Shown one piece after another: positions 60,828 to 64,000 of a stretch of DNA of 64,000 bases; position 1 is the first letter of the stretch, and every line of letters starts with the position of its first letter. The stretch is from the NCBI RefSeq assembly GCF_902506605.1, contig NZ_LR733979.1, forward strand, positions 1,968,008 through 2,032,007, in the 5' to 3' direction. Source of the stretch: Sphingomonas sp. AX6. GTDB lineage: Bacteria > Pseudomonadota > Alphaproteobacteria > Sphingomonadales > Sphingomonadaceae. The notes below the pieces were generated by a model. That model was not told the DNA's origin, made no database searches, and worked only from the letters and a program-made list of their open reading frames with translations. Both the position numbers and the translations under genes were made by a program.

Positions 60828-61808
60828 TTAAATCTCGAAGCTGACCATTTTGGCCATGATGAAGGCACCCAGCGACATCCAGATTATCCCGCCGATCCCT
60901 GCGACCATCAGTCGTTCGTCGGTGAAGAATTTGGCCATATAGGGCTGGTTGATCATCCAGATCATGCCGAAGACGATGAACGGCAGCGCTCCGACGATAT
61001 AGGCCGATGCCTTGGATTCGGACGACATCGCGCGAATTTTGAGCTTCATCTGACCGCGCTTGCGCAGCACGTCCGCAAGGTTCGCCAGCGTCTCTGCCAG
61101 GTTGCCGCCGGTTTCGCGCTGGATCGCGATTGTGATGACGAAGAACTGGAATTCGGGCGTACCCAGGCGCTCGGCGGTTTCCTGCAATGCCTGGTCTAGC
61201 GTCTTGCCGATCTTCATCTTGTCGGACACCGAACGGAACTCCTCACCGACCGGTCCGTCGACTTCGGCTCCGACGACGCTCATCGTCTCGGTGATCGGAA
61301 GACCCGATCGCAGGCCGCGGACGAGGAGTTCGATCGCATCTGGAAATTTCGAGGTGAACTTGCCGACGCGCCGCTTGATCATAAAGCTGACGACCTTGTG
61401 CGGTACGCCTGCGCCCATGAAGAGCCCGAACAGCACCGCGAACAGGAACGGCATTCCCTGAATCATCATGAATATGGCCACGAAGGCAAAGATGCCGACC
61501 GTGGCAATCCCGTAACGTCCGACGGTCCAGTTTTCCTTGCCCGTCATCGCCAGGCGTTTCTTGAGCTGGGCGGGATTGGGCAGGAACCGGGTCGCAGCCA
61601 AATCCATGCGCGTCGCGCGGCCGGCCGATACCTTGCGGATCTGCGCTTCCATCGACGCGGTGCTTGCAGCCCCCGAATGGCGGACGCGGACATCGACCAG
61701 CCGTCGCGAACTGGCCTTTGCAGCGGACGGCCTCGAAAAGGCGAGCAGAACGAGCACCAGCATCAGCGATGCGCCGCCTGCCAAGATGATCATCGGCATC
61801 AATGTCAC
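60828..61808 (-). CDS. tadB: Tad/Flp pilus inner-membrane platform protein TadB
   Basis: This 326-residue protein has a first membrane helix (MIILAGGASLMLVLVLLAF), two central helices (FAFVAIFMMIQGMPFLFAV) and a T2SSF domain (ELLVRGLRSGLPITETM, VITIAIQRETGGNLAETL), plus a C-terminal helix. TadB works with TadC and the ATPase CpaF in building the Flp pilus. It starts 82 bp downstream of cpaE, where cpaF would usually intervene. Confidence 0.88.
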   Translation of the reverse strand: MTLMPMIILAGGASLMLVLVLLAFSRPSAAKASSRRLVDVRVRHSGAASTASMEAQIRKVSAGRATRMDLAATRFLPNPAQLKKRLAMTGKENWTVGRYGIATVGIFAFVAIFMMIQGMPFLFAVLFGLFMGAGVPHKVVSFMIKRRVGKFTSKFPDAIELLVRGLRSGLPITETMSVVGAEVDGPVGEEFRSVSDKMKIGKTLDQALQETAERLGTPEFQFFVITIAIQRETGGNLAETLANLADVLRKRGQMKLKIRAMSSESKASAYIVGALPFIVFGMIWMINQPYMAKFFTDERLMVAGIGGIIWMSLGAFIMAKMVSFEI

Positions 61809-61890
61809 GCCGTTCCTGCCTTCCTACATCATACGGAGCCGGTGATTGGCCCGTTGCGGCTCGCCCTCGCCCAAAGGCGCGGCGAACCGG

Positions 61891-63189
61891 TTATTTCTTG
61901 GCGGTCTTGCCAGGGAATTTCGCGGTCAGGCCGGACAATTTACCCAACAGCGATCCGCCGGTCGCGGTGCCCTTCGGCTTCTTGCCCGTCGCGGCATCCT
62001 CGGTGGCGGTATCGTTCGCCTCGACGATGTCGGTCGCCAGTTCGATCAGCGGCAGGACCGTCTTCGACCCCTTGCCCGCATCTGCGATCGGCTTGCCCAG
62101 CTTGGCGGCTTGAGCCGTCAGCTTGGCGTCGTAGGGGATCACATAGTCCACCGCGCGTTCGATCGAGCCTTCGAAATCCTTGCGGCTGATCTCCAGTTGC
62201 GCTGCGGGCTGGACCCGGTTGGCGACGACGATCACGCGCGTCTGCGGCGCGTTCGATTTGAACCACGACAGGATACGGATCGCATCGCGCGCGGCCGCCA
62301 GCGTGAATTCCACCGTCAAAACGGCGGTCTGCACATCGGCGACCAGGTGCGGATGCTGGACCAGCATATTGCGCGGCAGATCGATGACGGTGCATTCGAA
62401 CGCTCCGCGCATTTCCTCTTGAAGCTGGAAGAAGGCCGATCCGTCGGTGACTACCGGCGAATGGATCGGCGCTTCGGCCGACAGCACCGCCAGGCGTTCG
62501 GACGCCCGCACCATCGCGCGTTCGATGAACAGTCCGTCGATACGGCTGGGATTTTCGATCGCATCGGTCAGCCCGCGGCCCGGTTCCAGATCGAGGGCGA
62601 GCGCACCCGTGCCGAAATGCACGTCGAGATCGAGCAATGCGGTTGCCCGCGCGTTCTTTTCCGACAACAGCCAGGCCAGCGAAGTCGCCAGCGTCGATGC
62701 GCCGACACCGCCGCGCGCGCCAATGACCGCAACCGCGCAATGCGGGCGATCGGGGCCGGCCTCGACCGTTTTCGGCGCGTTCAGCATCGCATGGGCGCTG
62801 GTGAAGGCTTCGCGCATCACGTCGGGGTTGAGCGGTTTGAGCAGATAATCCTGAATGCCGCTGGCGACAAGATCGCGGTACAGCCGCACGTCGTTCACCT
62901 GGCCCGCCGCGATCACGACCGTTCCAGGCTCGCACACTTCGGCAAGCGCGTTGATGTCGTTGAGCGGATCGCCGCTTTCCGAGAGATCGACGAACAGGAT
63001 GTTGGGGCTGGCGGATACCGACAGCGTCTGCACAGCATTGCGCAGCCCGCCCTTGTTCACCTTTTCGGGTGCCCATCCCATTTCGACCGTGATCGGCCGC
63101 AGCGCTTCGGCGGTCGCCTCGTCGCAGACGAAGGCGGCGAACGGCTCTCGCGTGGTGGCGGCGCGGCCGGGGGTCCAAGGTGCGTTCAT
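61891..63189 (-). CDS. cpaE: CpaE/TadZ-type pilus localisation ATPase
   Basis: This 432-residue protein has an N-terminal receiver-like domain (about residues 15-125: ILFVDLSESGDPLND, VVIAAGQVNDVRLYRDLV) and a MinD/ParA-like ATPase. The Walker A reads GARGGVGASTLA, where the usual second lysine is Ala, as known for TadZ/CpaE proteins. ALLDLDVHFGTGALALDLEPG is the switch I/Walker B region, and FECTVIDLPRNML follows. CpaE recruits the pilus machine to the pole. It is encoded between cpaD and tadB. Confidence 0.9.
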   Translation of the reverse strand: MNAPWTPGRAATTREPFAAFVCDEATAEALRPITVEMGWAPEKVNKGGLRNAVQTLSVSASPNILFVDLSESGDPLNDINALAEVCEPGTVVIAAGQVNDVRLYRDLVASGIQDYLLKPLNPDVMREAFTSAHAMLNAPKTVEAGPDRPHCAVAVIGARGGVGASTLATSLAWLLSEKNARATALLDLDVHFGTGALALDLEPGRGLTDAIENPSRIDGLFIERAMVRASERLAVLSAEAPIHSPVVTDGSAFFQLQEEMRGAFECTVIDLPRNMLVQHPHLVADVQTAVLTVEFTLAAARDAIRILSWFKSNAPQTRVIVVANRVQPAAQLEISRKDFEGSIERAVDYVIPYDAKLTAQAAKLGKPIADAGKGSKTVLPLIELATDIVEANDTATEDAATGKKPKGTATGGSLLGKLSGLTAKFPGKTAKK

Positions 63190-63190
63190 A

Positions 63191-63832
63191 TCAATTGCTC
63201 CCCGTGGATTCGCTTTTCAGCCCTGCAGCGCCGGTCGGTGCCGCGCGGCGATAGGTGCCGATCGCCTTGGTCGACGTGCCTGGATCGCTACCACTGACCG
63301 ACCCCGGCTGGCCGCGGACCAGATCGTCCGGATTGGCGATCATCGCGGCCAAATTGGAGTTGTGCGCGCAACCGAAATTCGCACCCGCCGCACCATTGAA
63401 ATTGGGTTTGTAAACGTCGGAAAAATCGGGGCAGGACGGCACCGCCGCGCTCGAACGGCTCAGGACCACGCGGACCGTGCCCGGCTGGACCTGGCCCGTC
63501 GTCACCGGCGGGGTGTCGACCAGCAACAGCCCGTAACGGGCAGCTTCGGCGGCGACATCGTCACGTGCGCCTGCGGCATAGCGCGACGGATCGTCGACGC
63601 TGATCCGGTCGCCATAAGCGACGCGCATCGCCTCCATCCACCCGCCGAGGCGATTGGATTCACCGGGGGCGAGACGATCGCCAGCGGTCTGAAGGTCGAT
63701 CGTGTAGTCGGTCCGCTGAACCACCGGCTGGTGCACGGTTTCCAACCCGCGGCGCGGATCGGCGGGGCCGCAGGCGGCCAGCAGGGTCAGCGGCATTGCG
63801 ATGGCCAGGACCGGATGAAACTTTGTCATCAT
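63191..63832 (-). CDS. cpaD: Tad pilus protein CpaD (lipoprotein, outer-membrane assembly)
   Basis: This 213-residue lipoprotein has lipobox LLAACGPAD and the CpaD/RcpB pattern: PSCPDFSDVYKPNFNG, NFGCAHNSNLAAMIANPDDLVRGQPG in pieces, with the conserved C and NP-D-L-V-G motif. CpaD helps the secretin CpaC form the outer-membrane channel. Its stop lies one base before the cpaE start codon. Confidence 0.88.
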   Translation of the reverse strand: MMTKFHPVLAIAMPLTLLAACGPADPRRGLETVHQPVVQRTDYTIDLQTAGDRLAPGESNRLGGWMEAMRVAYGDRISVDDPSRYAAGARDDVAAEAARYGLLLVDTPPVTTGQVQPGTVRVVLSRSSAAVPSCPDFSDVYKPNFNGAAGANFGCAHNSNLAAMIANPDDLVRGQPGSVSGSDPGTSTKAIGTYRRAAPTGAAGLKSESTGSN

Positions 63833-63849
63833 ATATTCCCTTCGATCCC

Positions 63850-64000
63850 TTAATTGCTGAAGCCGGGTGTAGCGACCGGGCGACCCGGCACGGCACGGGC
63901 TTCCTGACGCGCAGGCGGCAAAGTCGGCCCCGACGGCAGCGGCAATGCCGCGCCGGTCATGCCGGGTGCGGCATTGGGGGCCGCGACGCTCGGCTTGGGA
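63850..64000 (-). CDS. cpaC: CpaC/RcpA-type secretin, C-terminal end only
   Basis: The minus strand reads open from the window edge to a TAA at 63850-63852. The visible end is a Pro/Ala-rich tail ending GRPVATPGFSN, as usual for the C-terminus of Tad secretins. Identity is inferred mostly from operon position directly upstream of cpaD, since the secretin domain lies beyond the edge. Confidence 0.55.
   Translation of the reverse strand, partial: PKPSVAAPNAAPGMTGAALPLPSGPTLPPARQEARAVPGRPVATPGFSN

Noticed and set aside
61846..63297. A 483-codon plus-strand ORF opposite cpaE
   Set aside because: Antisense shadow; the minus-strand frame matches CpaE with its atypical Walker A.

Overview
The window is a contiguous, G+C-rich (mid-60s percent by eye), gene-dense chromosomal segment that looks like an alphaproteobacterium of the Sphingomonadaceae (Sphingomonas-like). 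The evidence is gene content and order: yebC-ruvC-ruvA-ruvB-ybgC-tolQRAB-pal, the GapR (DUF2312) gene, a twin cold-shock-domain gene followed by DUF192 lipoproteins, NDUFA12-DUF2155-aat, DUF3297-glyQ-glyS-ppdK, ubiA opposite rsmE-gshA, pmbA next to an inositol-phosphatase-like gene, and a tad/cpa pilus operon. No phage, plasmid, IS transposase, rRNA or CRISPR array is visible.

Layout. 0-10 kb: partial HD-GYP phosphodiesterase, tRNA-Trp, membrane PAS-GGDEF-EAL protein, fatty acyl-AMP ligase, recX, twin CSD, two tandem DUF192 lipoproteins, NDUFA12, DUF2155 and aat (the last two overlap tail to tail). 10-22 kb: a frameshifted GFA gene, a GIY-YIG nuclease between two palindromes, a lysozyme-inhibitor-like lipoprotein, an exported amidohydrolase, gapR, yebC, the ruv genes (ruvA and ruvB separated by a ParA-like, a HicB-like and an orphan gene), and the whole tol-pal envelope operon. 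22-36 kb: an SPFH-protein operon with a ribbon-helix-helix protein behind a striking palindromic operator, secreted nuclease and asparaginase, DUF3089 hydrolase, ispG, DUF2254, an outer-membrane barrel opposite a DUF2975-XRE pair, an EamA transporter, GNAT and ppa. 36-52 kb: ICMT-like methyltransferase, gshA, rsmE, a Gfo/Idh oxidoreductase, ubiA, pmbA, inositol-phosphatase-like gene, an XpaC-TelA pair, cytochrome b561, typA, ogt and an EVE protein. 52-64 kb: DUF3297, glyQ, a DUF559 nuclease, glyS, ppdK, then tadC-tadB-cpaE-cpaD-cpaC on the minus strand.

The most unusual feature is a rich set of dispersed palindromic repeats. I distinguish six families (A to F), mostly of about 75 to 130 bp and hairpin-forming. 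They sit between genes, but two lie in frame inside glyS. Two small nuclease genes of unrelated folds (GIY-YIG at 10.3 kb, DUF559 at 53.1 kb) each lie exactly between the two arms of a repeat whose nuclease-less copies occur elsewhere in the window (58.99 kb and 39.48 kb). This resembles the REP/RAYT relationship, but with nucleases in place of a tyrosine transposase, and is my leading candidate for an undescribed system. The glyQ-glyS locus is the hot spot: a DUF559 cassette between the subunit genes, two repeats inside glyS, and one repeat on its downstream side.

Genes that work together: ruvABC (Holliday junction processing), ybgC-tol-pal (outer-membrane constriction), glyQS (glycine-tRNA ligase), cpaC-cpaD-cpaE-tadB-tadC (Flp/Tad pilus; the assembly ATPase gene cpaF is not in its usual place), and the XpaC-TelA pair. 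The two c-di-GMP proteins at the left edge are neighbours but have no visible shared operon.
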